Source: Rhinopithecus roxellana (taxonomy: Eukaryota; Chordata; Mammalia; Primates; Cercopithecidae). From it: a stretch of 64,000 nt of DNA. The translations under genes were made by a program, and so were the position numbers. Of this stretch, positions 11,781-23,459 are shown piece after piece (within the stretch, counting starts at the first letter, position 1; every line of letters starts with the position of its first letter). The notes below the pieces were generated by a model. That model had not been told where the DNA came from and did no database searches. It worked only from the letters and a program-made list of their open reading frames with translations. The DNA lies in contig NC_044560.1 of assembly GCF_007565055.1 (NCBI RefSeq), positions 48,631,030 through 48,695,029 on the forward strand, read 5' to 3'.

Positions 11781-12777
11781 ACTGCCACTAGGTAGCTGGC
11801 TGATCACCCCAAAGAATGGTGCCATATCAAGAGCTCAATGTTGGTCCCTGCTGCTGGCAAATTGGGCACTCAGCAGTGGCCATAGCCAGGCCAACCTTGG
11901 TGAGTGGAAGTCCATGTTGCTGAGCCCATGCACAACCTCCATCCCTGCCACCATGAGCACTTTGTTAATGGGCCCATTGGGCAATGACAGGGGTGGCTGG
12001 GGAAAGAGGCTGAGTGGTGTCCACATAACAGGTCATTCTATCCATTTGATTATTAAAATCCTCCTCTGCTGAGGTCACTTGTTGGTGAGCACTCACATGG
12101 GATACAAATATCTTCACAGTTTTTGACCACTCAGAGAGCTTTATCCACATATCTCTTCCCCAAATTTCTTTGTCACCAATTTGCCAATCATGCTTCTTCC
12201 AAGTCCCTGACCAGCCACACCATTGGCTACAGCCCATGAATCAGTATATAATTGCATATCTGGCCATTTCTCCTTTCATGCAAAGTGTACAATCAGGTAC
12301 ACTACTTTAAGTTCTACCCACTGGGAAGATTTCCCCTCACTATTGTCTTTCAAGGATGTTCTAGAAAGAGGCTGTAGTGCTTCCACTTTCTGGTGGTGCC
12401 TACATATTGTGCAGAACTACCCATGAACCAGGCCCTAGTCTTCTATTCCTCTGTCAACTCATAGTAGGGAACTCCCCATGAGGCCATCTGTGTAGGCTTA
12501 GGAAGAGAAGGCAAGGTGGCAGGAGTGGAGACCATGGGCATTTGAGCCACTTCCTCATGTAAGTTACTTGTGCCTTCAGGACCTGCTTGAGCCTGATCAC
12601 GTATATATCACTTCCATTTCACAAGGGAATGCTGCTGTATGTGACCCACTTTATGGCTAGATGGGTCAGAAAGCACCCAGTTCATTATAGACAGTTCAGT
12701 CGCAGGTGACTTGATGACCCATAGTCAAACATTTAGTTTCCACCAAAGCCCAGTAACAGGCCAAAAGCTGTCCCCCA
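11781..12777 (-). pseudogene. ERVL integrase N-terminus and RNase H remnant
   Basis: Minus-strand frames at 11,965-12,237 and 12,696-12,944 carry pieces of a pol RNase H domain, such as VSHVSAHQQ and QYGGQLLACYWALVE. The frame shifts at least twice, and stops fall between the pieces. Reverse transcriptase, protease and gag are missing. The element stops near 12,777 where a THE1-type LTR begins, so the 5' half was deleted or never inserted. Confidence 0.7.
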
Positions 12778-13010
12778 TACTGTTGTCGTGGTAGTAAACA
12801 AGTCTCATGAGATCTGATGATTTTATCAGGAGTTTCCACTTTTGCATCTCTCTCATTTTCTTTTGCCACCACTATGTAAAAAGTGCCTTTCGCCTCCTGC
12901 CATGATTCTGAAGTGTTCCCAGCCATGTGGAACTGTAAGTCCAATTAAACCTCTTTTTCTTCCTAGTCTCTGGTATGTCTTTATCAGCAGCATGAAAATG
13001 AACTAATACA
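12778..13010 (+). mobile_element. Partial THE1/MST-type MaLR LTR
   Basis: Only the 3' part of the LTR is present. It starts in the middle (GTCTCATGAGATCTGATGAT) and continues through GCCATGATTCTGAAG, AGCCATGTGGAACTG and TTAAACCTCTTTTTC to ACTAATACA. It directly abuts the antisense ERVL remnant, which suggests a deletion junction at about 12,777. Confidence 0.85.
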
Positions 13011-13094
13011 GTTGTTCTAACCAAAACCTTGTCATCATCAGCTTCTCTTTTTCTTTTACACTTCATACCCAGTGTATTAGCAAATCTTTCAGGC

Positions 13095-13735
13095 TCCCCA
13101 TTCAAAATGCATCTTGAATGCTAACACTTCTCACCATTCACCCCTACTTCCACCTTCGGTATAAGCCAGTCTGTCTCCCTCTCTCTTCTGGATAGCAGCA
13201 GTTGGCTCTTTTTAAAAAATATTAATTGTTAAGTTTTATTTTTAATTGGCAAATGATAATTACATCCATTTAGGGGGTGCAATGTGATGTTATGAGGTAT
13301 GCTTGCTTGCCTGCCTGCATCTGCTGTCACCTTCCCAAGGTTTATTCTCCACTCCCCACTAGAGTGCTCCTTTTAGCACAAAAGTCAAACCATGCCCCTC
13401 TCCTGCTCAGAATATTCCTATGGTGTTTCCTGTAATAAGTAAGTATAGTAATTCCCTAACCTCTGGCTTCCTGTTGAACCTCACCTCCTACCACTGTCTC
13501 CTTCATCCCTTCTGCTCTTGCCACATTGAACTCCATGCTCTTCTCAGAACGCACTGAAGTGCTCTCATCTCAGAGCCTTTATCCTCGCCCCTATCTCGTA
13601 ACCAGTCCCTAAATTTTCACAATGGCTCCATTAAGGTTTCTGTTAAACATCATGTCCTCAGAAATTATATATACTTCCCTGTATGCATATGCATACACTA
13701 TAGCAGAAGCATAATAAATGAATATATGAAGTGCA
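13095..13735 (+). mobile_element. L2 LINE 3' region, split by a small L1 fragment
   Basis: The L2 segments are CACTTCTCACCATTCACCCC, then TCAAACCATGCCCCTCTCC, TACCACTGTCTCCTTCATCC and CAGAGCCTTTATCCTCGCCC. It ends near AATAAATGAATATATG. The matches stop at about 13,210 and resume at about 13,346, on either side of an unrelated fragment. Confidence 0.7.
13210..13345 (-). mobile_element. L1 3'-UTR fragment inserted in L2
   Basis: TTGGCAAATGATAATTACAT and AGGGGGTGCAATGTGATGTT resemble the antisense of an L1MA/L1PB-type 3' UTR. Short and diverged, so strand and subfamily are uncertain. Confidence 0.45.
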
Positions 13736-14567
13736 TTAGAATCAGAAAATGTACGTAATAACCAAAATTGGATAAAACTGGAGCTGCTTCTGTTGCTTCA
13801 AGAGCTGTTCTCTCTCTGCACTGTTATGTGAATGTTCATATTACTCCTTTGCTAGCTTCATCACTGTAGATTAGGCTCAGAAGCTGGCAAGGAGACCACA
13901 TAAAACCTTACATCATCACTGTCTACAGCCAGGAAAGTAATGGCTCATGTTGCCCAGGATCCATTTGCTTTTCCCATTTGTCTTTAGTTACAAAGTTGGC
14001 AGCCATGGGAGCATCGAGAACCTTGTTATGCTCTGGAACAAAACTAATTCTAGATGTGAGGTCAGAAGAAGGATGTGCTGTTTGGAAAGGAAAAGTTTCT
14101 TGGACAAAGTGCCAAAGTCAGACAGAGCTGGGACATGTGCTGTTGTGAGATGTCAAAGGAGCATGCTCTTGCCTGTATCCTTCTCTCCTTCTGTAGAAGC
14201 TGAGCAACACAGAATCAAAGTCACCTTCATGCATTTGGACAAGATCCCAGCCTAACCAGATGCATGAGAAAGGCAGTTTTGCTATCAGTCCTTCAGAAAT
14301 GAAGTGTTGAAAAATTGGGTGTGGAACAGACACGTTTCTCTTCCTCCATTTTCTTTGAGTTGTTGTGACATCCATTCACGGCTGGGTTGTGGTTGTGTTC
14401 TGGTCACAATTCATTTACCATCAGTTTACAGGTTTACAGTTCACAGTTTGCAAGGCAATATAATTTACTCCTGGTTTACAGCTTCCTTTCCTCTAAAAAC
14501 AGAGGTGGGGTTAATTAAGAAGTGTACCCAAGGGCATTTTTTAAATGTAAGAATTATTGAGCTTCAG
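13736..14567. other. Unique sequence, nothing recognised
   Basis: Overlapping frames of 85-102 codons on both strands at 13,947-14,573 have no domain or homology I recognise. Opposing open frames over the same bases suggest chance. No exon-like splice pair found. Confidence 0.4.
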
Positions 14568-14770
14568 TTTTAGTGTAGTCTTTGGGACCAGAGAGTCCTG
14601 AGTTTGAATGGTTGCCTCAGCACTTAAGAGCCAGGGGACTTGGGCCTGTCACGTCTCTTGCCTGGCCTCTGCTACTCATCTCTAACACTGGGTGATCTTG
14701 AGGTCTTAATGAGGAAGCACATGCAGGATTCCTGACAAACTATTTACATATATTAAATCTTAAATAAGCA
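14568..14770 (+). mobile_element. MIR SINE
   Basis: Shows TAGTCTTTGGGACCAGAGAG, CCTGAGTTTGAATGG, ACTTGGGCCTGTCACGTC and CTAACACTGGGTGATCTTGA in MIR order. Confidence 0.7.
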
Positions 14771-14779
14771 TTATTTCTA

Positions 14780-15330
14780 TATCCATTTGAAAATTTTTTA
14801 CCTATCACCTACTATGGGCCAGGCATGTTTGAGAGCTGAAGACATAGAAATAAACAAGACAAAGCCTCTGTCTCACAGACCTTAAAATTCTAGTATGGAA
14901 GACAGACAATAAGCAAGAAAATATAGCCAGGAAATAAACAACAAAATAAGCAAGAAAAAAATGACTTCAGGTTATATACATTAGTTGTCAGTCTCCCTTT
15001 TGCCTAAGACCCTGAGTCTTATGCTAAAATGAAGGTACCTCTGTTTACATATGCATGCACAAATATACACGCATATACAGAGAACATGCTTCCCATCATA
15101 CTCTTATTACTTCCTCATAGATAGAACTCAGTAGTATTGTGTGTTCCTTTATTCTTTAACTCAGACAATCACCTTTTATTCTTTAATTCAAACAGTCATT
15201 TTGAGGGCATAATATGTGCTAGATACAGCATTGGATGTTGGAATTTAAAGGTAATAAGAAATGTTCTTCACGTCAATTGCCTCATGATTTTGTGGTAGAG
15301 ACAAACCACTAAATATACAATTACAATTTC
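14780..15330. mobile_element. Ancient interspersed repeat fragments, family unassigned
   Basis: Two stretches (about 14,790-14,960 and 15,130-15,330) show the pattern 'cctactatgtgccaggc ... acagacctt ... gacaataa' common in old mammalian repeats. Examples are ACTATGGGCCAGGCATG and GAAGACAGACAATAAGCAAG. Similar fragments occur at 33,010, 39,120, 40,095, 42,945 and 47,830. I cannot name the family with confidence. Confidence 0.4.
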
Positions 15331-15904
15331 ACATGTTGCTTGTTCTGTGGAATGTCCTAGTACTCTGGCGATCTATAATGTTTAGAGAAAAGTAAAGAAC
15401 ATCTCATGTGGCCCAACAGAGGCCTCCCCAAGAGGGTGAAATTTTGTTTTGGTAACTCAGACCAAACACCTAAATAAGAATTTTCTAGGAACAGAGAATC
15501 ATTTCTGCAAATAAATAACATAAACAATAGTGTGATATGACTGACCATTAGAGAGCTTCTATTCAATTTAACATATTCTGCTCCAATTAATGTGCTGTCA
15601 ATAGGAAATAAGAGCAAGGAACAGAGGAATATAAAAGGACAATGAATAAAGCGAAGATTATAACATGTGGGTGTTACAATATAAGGTAGCAAGAAAAAAA
15701 AAGGAGCAGGCCTCCAGCAGAATGTAAGATGAGAATGAAAAATTTGATGAAATAGTGGACATGGGGTCTGAAGTGAGAACTTTTAGGACAGCAAGACGAA
15801 CTCCTACAAGTTTTTGGTGGGAAACTTTGAGAAATTCCAGAAATTTTCAGTAATTTGTTATGACTAGAAGGAACTCCTCTAGTCTTCAAAACTCAAATAC
15901 CACT
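15331..15904. other. Unique sequence, nothing recognised
   Basis: The minus-strand 111-codon frame at 15,357-15,692 has no domain or splice context and is treated as chance. Confidence 0.4.
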
Positions 15905-16078
15905 GTTGAAAGGAGGCTTTCCCTGAACCTCCAGACAAGCTCAGTATCTTCCTCTATTCCCAGCTAGAAAGTGCATTCTGTGAGGATCAAGACTTTGCTT
16001 CTATTCAATAATGTTGTCTGTTGCCTCTCACTGTGCCTGGTACAGAATAGCCTTCAATAAATACTGACCAAAAGAATA
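15905..16078 (+). mobile_element. L2 LINE 3' end
   Basis: CTTTCCCTGAACCTCCAGAC, TCTGTGAGGATCAAGACTTTG and TGTGCCTGGTACAGAATAG lead to CAATAAATACTGACC, the typical L2 3' terminus. An AluJ sits directly behind it. Confidence 0.7.
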
Positions 16079-16082
16079 ACTG

Positions 16083-16380
16083 GGGCTCGGTGCAATGGCT
16101 CATGCCTGTAATCCCAGCACTTTGGGAGGCCAAGGTGGGCTTGTTGCTTAAGCTCAGGAGCTCAAGACCAGCCTGGGCAACATAGGGAGACCTTGTATCT
16201 ACAAAAAATAAACAAAAGATTACCTGGGTGCGGTGGCACGAGCTGGTAGTCTCAGTTACTTGGGAGGCCAAGATGGGAGGATCACCTGAATCTGGGAGGT
16301 TGAAGCTGCAGTGAGCTGAGATTGTGTCACTGCACTCCAGCCTGGGCAACACAGTGAGACCCTGTCTCAAAAAAAAAAAA
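16083..16380 (+). mobile_element. Alu SINE, AluJ-type
   Basis: Full-length dimer from GGCTCGGTGCAATGGC to a 14-base A tail. It has AAGCTCAGGAGCTCAAGACC and CTGGGCAACATAGG, which are old-subfamily features. The minus-strand 121-codon ORF over it is an Alu artefact. Confidence 0.92.
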
Positions 16381-16689
16381 TCTGATAATAAATAGACTAA
16401 TATTTCACACTAAGAATTTGAAATTCAAAGTCTGTGGTCTCCAAACTTTTGTTTTATCACTTACTCTAGTGAATAAACGTTTTTAAGAACTCACTCCCCA
16501 TATATGCTTATTTGTTCATGTTTAGAAATGCATGTTTTGCCCTAATAGATTATTTACTTTATAAAATATGTAAAAAAAATTTGAGGGTGGCCCCTCCAAT
16601 AGCAAGAAAGAAAACCTGGACAAGTGGAGATTAAGATGAAAATCAAGAAAGTTCTGGGGTTTTACCTTTAACATCTTCACTAATGAGAT
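16381..16689. other. Unique sequence, nothing recognised
   Basis: AT-rich DNA between an AluJ and a MIR. No gene or repeat recognised. Confidence 0.4.
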
Positions 16690-16800
16690 GTGCAACAATG
16701 GGAAAATCACTCCCCTCTCTGGGCTGTAGTTTCTCCATCTGTAAAATAAAAAGTAGTAGCAGATGATCTCTAAGGGCCCTTGCAGCTCTGATATTTTATG
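16690..16800 (+). mobile_element. MIR-family SINE fragment
   Basis: GGGAAAATCACTCCCCTCTC, GTAGTTTCTCCATCTGTAAA and GATGATCTCTAAGGGCCCTT match the MIR core and a MIR-type 3' end. Confidence 0.7.
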
Positions 16801-17574
16801 GTTTCTATAAGGTATTCAGAAATTATTCTTGAGCTGCCTTTGTCAAAAAGCAATAAAATTTAATATAATATTTTAAAATCCACTATTCAAATACTAATGG
16901 ACTTAAATGACAAGGGTGTTAAGAAGAACTAAATGAAAAGCTTGGGCTTTCTGACCTAATCAATCAACATAAATGGATGGCAGAAAAGAGTACAGACGAT
17001 GGAGTACTGAATATTATCAAGAAAATTGACTTTTGAATTAAAGAGTCAAGCAGCAAGAATTTACCAGTTGTGAAAGGTTCAACGTTAAGGATCATGTGGC
17101 ACCAGCTTGAGGAAGGACAGGACGAAGACTCACATGGGGTAGACAGTGATGAAAACGAAGGGGGAACAGATTCAATAATGGAGGACAATGAACTGGGGAT
17201 GTTCTGTGATATAAGAGGCAGAGTCTACAGACAGTAGCCATGATCCAAAAATGCAGACCACTCTGGGGCTGTGCAGACAGAAAGGAGCCGGCTGTTGGAA
17301 TAGGAAGACTTCCAAAGATGGTTAGATCTATCTTGCTGAACTCTTTCTTCATCTGTTGGCTACTTTAATGAATTACTGAACACATGGTACTGATTTTAAA
17401 TGTTTACTTTATATAAAAAAAACTAACGTACATAGAGATAAATATAATACATATATTTATACAAATATAAATTCTGGACCATCCATTAATGTACTTGCCT
17501 ATTTTAGCATCAATATGATGATGTGCAGTATTTTAATGGCAGCAGCTTTGAAGCATTTTGTTGGTTAGGAATTG
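16801..17574. other. Unique sequence, nothing recognised
   Basis: Contains overlapping minus-strand frames of 74 and 86 codons (16,964-17,352) with no family resemblance. No repeat recognised. Confidence 0.4.
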
Positions 17575-17835
17575 CATTCTTCTTTATGTAACCTAGTAAC
17601 AGAAAACTAACTATAGTAGTTTAATGAAATAAGAAGTTTATCATTCTCATGTAAGAGGAAGCTGAGAGTTACAGTCCAGGCCTGATGTGGTCCTTGTTGA
17701 CATTAGGAACAGAGGTTTTCTAACATTTTTCTCAAATATCCTTAGTGTGGGTTTCATCCTCATGTCATTACTTCATGGTTGAAAAATGATTGCTTCATTT
17801 CCAGCAAAAATTCTGTTCCAGGCAAGAGCAGAAGG
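17575..17835 (+). mobile_element. Ancient interspersed repeat, family unassigned
   Basis: The pattern AACTATAGTAGTTTAATGAA, AGTTTATCATTCTCATGTAA, GTCCAGGCCTGATGTGGTCC and GGTTTCATCCTCATGTCATT recurs at 39,490-39,650. It is familiar as an old mammalian repeat that I cannot name safely. Confidence 0.45.
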
Positions 17836-18379
17836 ATAGGCTATAATGTTACCTAAAAGTGTAGAAGCGACTTTGGAACTAGCTAATGAGTAAAGACTGG
17901 AAGAATTTTGATGTGCATGCTAGTAAAAACCTAGGTTGCTATGAATAAGGAATAATACTTCTGGTAAGGGCTCAAAAGTAGAGAAAATCTATAGAGAAAC
18001 CCTCAGTCTTCTTAAAGAATATCCAAGTGAACATGAACAATTTCTTCATGGGAGAAATATAGATGGTAAAGGAACATTCTGATGAGGTCTCAGATGAAGA
18101 TGAGAAACCCATTATTGGAAACTGGGGGAAAGGCCATCGTTGTTATAAAATGGTAAAGAATGTGATTGAATTGTATTTGTGTCCTAGTGTTTTATGGAAT
18201 GTAGAACTTTTGAGTGATGAAATAGAATACTTAGCTGAAGAAATTCCTAAGCAAAGTATTGAAGGTGCTGAATGGCTTCTCCTCAATGCTTATAGTAAAA
18301 TGCAAGAGGAGATAAACAATTCGAAGATGGAAGTTTTAATCAAAAGGAAGCAGAACTTGAAAATTTGGAAATTCTCAGC

Positions 18380-18432
<53 letters not shown>
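18380..18432. repeat. (CTAT)n microsatellite, modified Alu tail
   Basis: About 13 CTAT units occupy the position of the oligo-T of the adjacent antisense Alu. This suggests the poly(A) tail evolved into, or was replaced by, a tetranucleotide repeat. Confidence 0.95.
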
Positions 18433-18712
18433 GATGGTGCCTTGCTCTGTCATCTAGGCTGGAGTGCAGTGGTGTGATCTCAGCTCACTGCAAGCTTTGC
18501 CTCCTGGGTTCGAGCGATTCTCCTGCCTCACCCTCCTGAGTAGCTGGGACTACAGGCATGCGCCACCACATCTGGGTAATTTTTGTATTTTTAGTAGAGA
18601 CAGGATTTCACCATGTTGGCCAGGCTGATTTCAAACTCCTGACCTCAAGTAACCTGCCCGCCTCAGCCTCCCAAAGTGCTGGGATTATAGGCGTGAGCCA
18701 CTGTGCCCAGTT
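18433..18712 (-). mobile_element. Alu SINE, antisense
   Basis: Starts at GATGGTGCCTTGCTCTGTCA and continues through GGCTGGAGTGCAGTGGTGTG, TCAGCTCACTGCAAGC, GTAGCTGGGACTACAGGC and CCAAAGTGCTGGGATTATAG. It ends at GAGCCACTGTGCCCAG. It is inserted in the MaLR internal region and is therefore younger than it. The form fits AluS or similar. Confidence 0.93.
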
Positions 18713-19395
18713 CAACTCATCAGTGTTGTAAAAAAATAAGAAGTGTTTGAGAGAGAACACCAAGGGTGTGTACCATTTGATAAGGAGATTGGTGTCGATC
18801 AGCAAGGTGCTTATTCATCAAGATAATGGAAAAATTATACTGAAGACATTTCAGAATCTTTAATTCTCCCTCTTTCATCACGGACCTTGGGGGAATAATG
18901 ATTTCTAAGGAGGCCAAGACATTGATGCTTGCTGTCCGGTGCTTCCTCAAAGCTTTTAGCCCGGAGTCTTGGGGGCTCAATTCCTAATCAGCTAAGCTGA
19001 GGAGGCCGAATGTTTAACTCAGTAAGCATGGAGGGCAGAGCATCAAATCAAAGCAAATTATTCCCCATCCTTAAAGTTTTAGACTTAATTGAGACTCATA
19101 ATCCCTTTTATTTCTATGTTTCCATTTTGAAATGGGAATGTCATTCCTATACCTATGGCACTATAGTATTTTGGAAGCACAAAACATGTTTGATTTCACA
19201 GGTTCACAGCTGGAGAGCAATTTGCCTTAGAACGAATTGTACTGTGAAACTCACTCATATTGATTTAGATATTTAGATGAGACTCTGGATATCAGACTAA
19301 TAAAATGATGATGAACTGAATTAAGATTTTGGAGCCATAGGGATGGAATACATGCATTTTGCATGTAAGAAGGACATGAATTTTGGAGGGCCAAG

Positions 19396-19752
19396 GTGAA
19401 ATACTACAGTCTGCATGTTTGTGGATCCCTAAAATTTATATGTTGAAATCTTAACCCCCAAGATGATGGTGAGGTGTGGAGGTGATTAGGCCACAACGGA
19501 AGAGCCCTCAAAAATGGGATTAATTTCTTTGTAAAAGAGAACCAGAGAGCTCATTCTTCTCTTCTACCATGTGAGGACACAGTAAGAAGGCACCATCCAT
19601 GAACCAGCAAACAGGCCCTAAATAGACCCTGAACTTGCCAAAGGTTTGATCTTGGAATTCGTAGCTTCTAGGAGTGTGAGAAAAAAATTCTGTTTATTAT
19701 ATACTACCCAATTTATGATATTTTGTTATAGCAACCCCAAAAAATTAAGACA
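19396..19752 (+). mobile_element. MaLR 3' LTR
   Basis: AAATTTATATGTTGAAATC, TTAACCCCCAAGATGATGG, GAGGTGATTAGGCCACA, CTACCATGTGAGGACACAG and TTGTTATAGCAACCCC mark a MaLR LTR. It ends in AATTAAGACA. It directly follows the internal region in the same orientation. Confidence 0.8.
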
Positions 19753-19839
19753 GAGTTTGTCTTAGAAATAAGGTTATTTTAAGATTTCTTGTCATTTCAA
19801 GTTTGTCCCTTTTTATGCCAATGTTGGTAATTTTTAATT

Positions 19840-22190
19840 TTACTTTTATTTCAGCTTTATTGAGGTATAATTTAAATGCAACAAATTATAATTATTTTAA
19901 GTTTACAGGTTAACAAGATATGACATGAAAAAAAAAAAAACCCTATGTAACCACTTGCCCATCAAGATACATAACATTTACATCATTCCAAAAAGTGTCT
20001 TCAAGATATTTTTCAGTAAATTTCTTCACTTTCAGCCCTGGATAACCACTATTTTGCTTTTTGGCCCTTTAGTTTTGCTTATTGTAAAATTTCATGTAAA
20101 TGGAAGCACACTGTATTTGCTCTGTATTCTTCTAATCAGTATAATGTCTTAGAGAATCATGTTTTGAAGAATCATTCTGCTTTGGAAAAATAATTTATGC
20201 TGTTGCATGAGTCAGTAGTGTGTTCTATTTAATTAAGGAGTAATAACCCAATGTATAAATAGACCACAATTATTTTTATCCATTCACCTGGTGATGGTAC
20301 TTGGGATAGTTTCAATTTTGAGCTATTATGTACAAAACTACAACAAACATTTGTATACAAGTATTTCATGCACAAAATATTGTGATTTTTGTTTAGAAAC
20401 TAATTAGTGCTAGAATTACTGGGACAAGCAGTAGTGTATGGTTAATTTTATTTAAAAACTACTGACATTTTCCCAAAGTGGATAAAGTATTTTATACTCT
20501 CAACAGAAATCCATGAACATTCCAGATGCTCTCACTTTTTGGCAAGACTTAGTTTTTGTCATTCCTTTTAATTTAGGCCGTTTTAGTGAATGTGTAGTGA
20601 TATCTTCTTGTGCATTTAACTTACATTTCCCTGATAACTAATGACCTTGAGCATCTTACATGTTTCCATTGGCCACCATTTTCTTTTGTAATGTATCTGT
20701 TTAGACCTTCTGCCCATTTTTGAATTGAGCTCTTTGTCTTTTGATCATTAATTTGTAGGAGTTCTTTTTCTGTTATTGATACAAGGTCCTTGTCAATATG
20801 ATTTGTAAATATTTTTTCTGGTCTGCAGCTTAACATTCCTTTTTCCTTTTTAAAAAATCCTTTTTCACAAAATTTAGAATGATATGCAACATTTCATTTT
20901 CTTAATGATAGTTTTCTAAGATCAAAACTTTAAGTTTTTATTAAGTCCAACTTATTATTCTTTTTTTAACTAGATAATTATTTTTATGTCTAAGAGATGT
21001 TTGTCTAGCCTAATGTCACAATGAAACCAACCATACTGGTCTTTGTTTTCTTGAAAAATTGCTTATCTTACTCTCAGCTTTGGGTACTGCAACTGCTATT
21101 CAATCTGCCTGAATTATGCAATATTTTTTCCCTAGATTTTTGCTTTCAATCAATCAGAGTTCAATTCAGTTTTCTGCTCAATATCACCTTCTCAGAAAAA
21201 CTCTATTCCTCCCAAGTTATTCTACTGTTTTTCTATGTCCACTTCTAAAAGTTTTATGGTTTAATTCTTAAAGGTGTGTTGATGATCTACTTTGCATTAA
21301 TGTTTTTACATGATACGAGGTTAGCATCTAAACTCATCTTTTTGCATGTGGCAATCCAAACATCTCAGCATTGTTTGCTGAAAATATAAAAGTGCCTTGT
21401 CATCTTTGTCAAATATTAATTAACCTCAAATGTAAGAGTATAGTTCTGAACTCTAAATTGTGTTCCATCAATATGTATGTCTAATTATACTTTGGTATCA
21501 CACTTTCTTAATTATTGTAGCTTTGTAGTATTTTGTAATTGCAAAATGTGAGTCCCTCAACTTTGTTTATTGTTATTGTTATTCTGAGTCATTTCAATTT
21601 TTATATAAATTTTAGAATCAGCTTGTCAATTGCTGTTAAAAAAGCCAGAATTTTTCTAGAAATTTCACTGAGTCTGTAGATAAATTTGAGAATTACTGTC
21701 TTAACAATATTGAGCTTGTCAATCCATGAACATGGAATATCTCTCATTTTATAGAGCTCTTTAATTTTTCTCAGTAATGCTTTGTAGTTTATAGTGTACA
21801 AGCCTGACACAACTTCTTAAAACTGTATTTCCAGTGCTTTGTTTTTGGCAATACCATTGTGAATGAAATTGTTTTTAATTTCATTTTTGGATCGTTATTG
21901 CCAGTATATAGAAACACAGTTTTGTGAGTTTATGATCTTATATCCTGATTGTGCTGAATTCATTTTTTTTTTTTTTTTGTAGATTCCTTAGGACTTCTTG
22001 GTTACAAGACCATGTCATTTGAAAAAGAAGATAGTTTTATGACTTCCCTTCCATCTGGATGCCTTCAATATTATATATTTGTTTATGTATTATGTTTGTA
22101 TGTATTCATGTATTGCCTTATTATGCCACCTAGAAACTCTAGAACTATGTCAAAGTAATGAGAGTGGACATCTTTGCCTTCTGCTTGATT
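19840..22190 (-). mobile_element. L1M LINE, antisense, 3' UTR to ORF2 RT
   Basis: The plus strand shows the reverse of an old L1. TTTATTGAGGTATAATTTAA is the 3' UTR. TTTCTGTTATTGATACAAGG and related parts follow, then the ORF2 C-terminal and RT regions. On the minus strand, 21,601-21,810 translates with the ORF2 pattern ..PCSWIDKLNIVK... The copy has many stops and stops short of the endonuclease domain, so it is 5'-truncated and dead. Confidence 0.85.
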
Positions 22191-23459
22191 TCTGGAAAAA
22201 TGAACACATATTTTATGTAACATAGATGACATTTAATTAAAAGGATTTAAAAAACCTATTTTATTATTATGAGACAGGGGTCCTCGTCTAAAGTAAAAAA
22301 TCTAAATTTAATTCCTTTCCCATTTAAAGTTTTCAGAACTGTTTTTAATACCAACCAACAAAATTCAATTTGTTTGTGTGTTTTCTCTACCTAATCCAGC
22401 GTGACCACCAGCAGCTATTTTAATTTCAACTTCATAAGATAGCTGGAGAGATAGATTCCTTCCATCAGGCCTCCAGCAGACACAGTAGAAAATGAGGAAG
22501 CAATCTTAGGATTTCTCTCAGGTTCTCCTGGACACATAACCAGGACTCAAGTGTCTAACCAAAGCAACGTAGGAAAAGGAAACAAGCAGAGAAAGGGAAT
22601 GGTGCTTATGTGTTTTAAACTAGTATAAGATAACTTATATAATCCTATAGGAAGTTATTCTAGTTTATCCCATACTAAGTACTCGAATGGTAGCTTCTGA
22701 TATTAATATTATTACTATTATTATCATTAACCTTATTATTACTATTACTATATATTCGGACTAAACTCTGTTCCCTGAAAAGGGGCTTGATCCTCCCACT
22801 TTTCTAATAAAATAAAAACAGCCCATTAGAATAAAAATCCATTATGAGTATAACTGGTGATGAAAATGTACAAACCTGTTGACAATTTGACTGCATGTCT
22901 CCTGTGTGCTGTTCCCAGTCATAGAAGTGAATGGCGACCAGGGGAATGCAGGAGTGCTAACGCTGTGAAGCCTCAGCTCCATGGGCTGGGGTGACCCCTC
23001 CCCAGTTGTATGATGACAAAGCTGTCATTAGTTAGGGGAGCTCTGAATCCCAAGTGCAAGGACCTTATGCAGTGCTCTAGAGATAGGAAATCGCTTCTGT
23101 CAGCTGCAAGGAGAGTGGGCAAAGAAAGCCAAGGAGTCGAAAGGGGGAGGGTTTCTGTCCTGACTGATCTTTGGTCACCTTCATATGAAGTTGCAGGAAG
23201 TGTGCTCTGAGGATCATTGCACAGGCCTCCTCAGCGATAACAAAGAGATCACCTTGAGATGAGGGCATTCTGTGGGAGTGAGCTCTCTTTGATTCCCTGC
23301 CAGGCAGCCACAATTTATTAAAGGTGGGTTTGTGAAGTAAGAGTTCTGCCAGGGAGAGATTGGCACAAGAGAAATGGAGACAGCTAATTCTCAGAGGGTC
23401 ATTTCTGGCAAAATCCACTATTGAGGCCTCATGCTACTTGTGCTCATAGCTGCTGAAAA
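22191..23459. other. Unique, repeat-poor sequence
   Basis: Start of a 14-kb repeat-poor interval. An ATT/TAT-rich patch lies at about 22,700-22,755. Frames of 66-113 codons at 23,010-23,418 overlap on both strands without family features. No exon is supported. Confidence 0.4.

Larger units (their letters stand above)
17840..19395 (+). mobile_element. MaLR (MST/MLT1-type) internal region
   Basis: The plus strand carries the non-coding-like internal sequence of a MaLR retrotransposon, including AACATTCTGATGAGGTCTC, ATTGGAAACTGGGGGAAAGG and a GAGACTCTGGATATCAG segment just before the LTR. A 123-codon frame (18,063-18,434) is the remnant of this region and runs into a microsatellite. It shows no enzymatic domain. 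An antisense Alu with a CTAT tail splits it at 18,380-18,712. The 3' LTR follows directly; no 5' LTR was seen. Confidence 0.75.

Noticed and set aside
18063..18434. 123-codon plus-strand ORF
   Set aside because: It lies in MaLR internal sequence and ends in a CTAT microsatellite; it is not a host gene.
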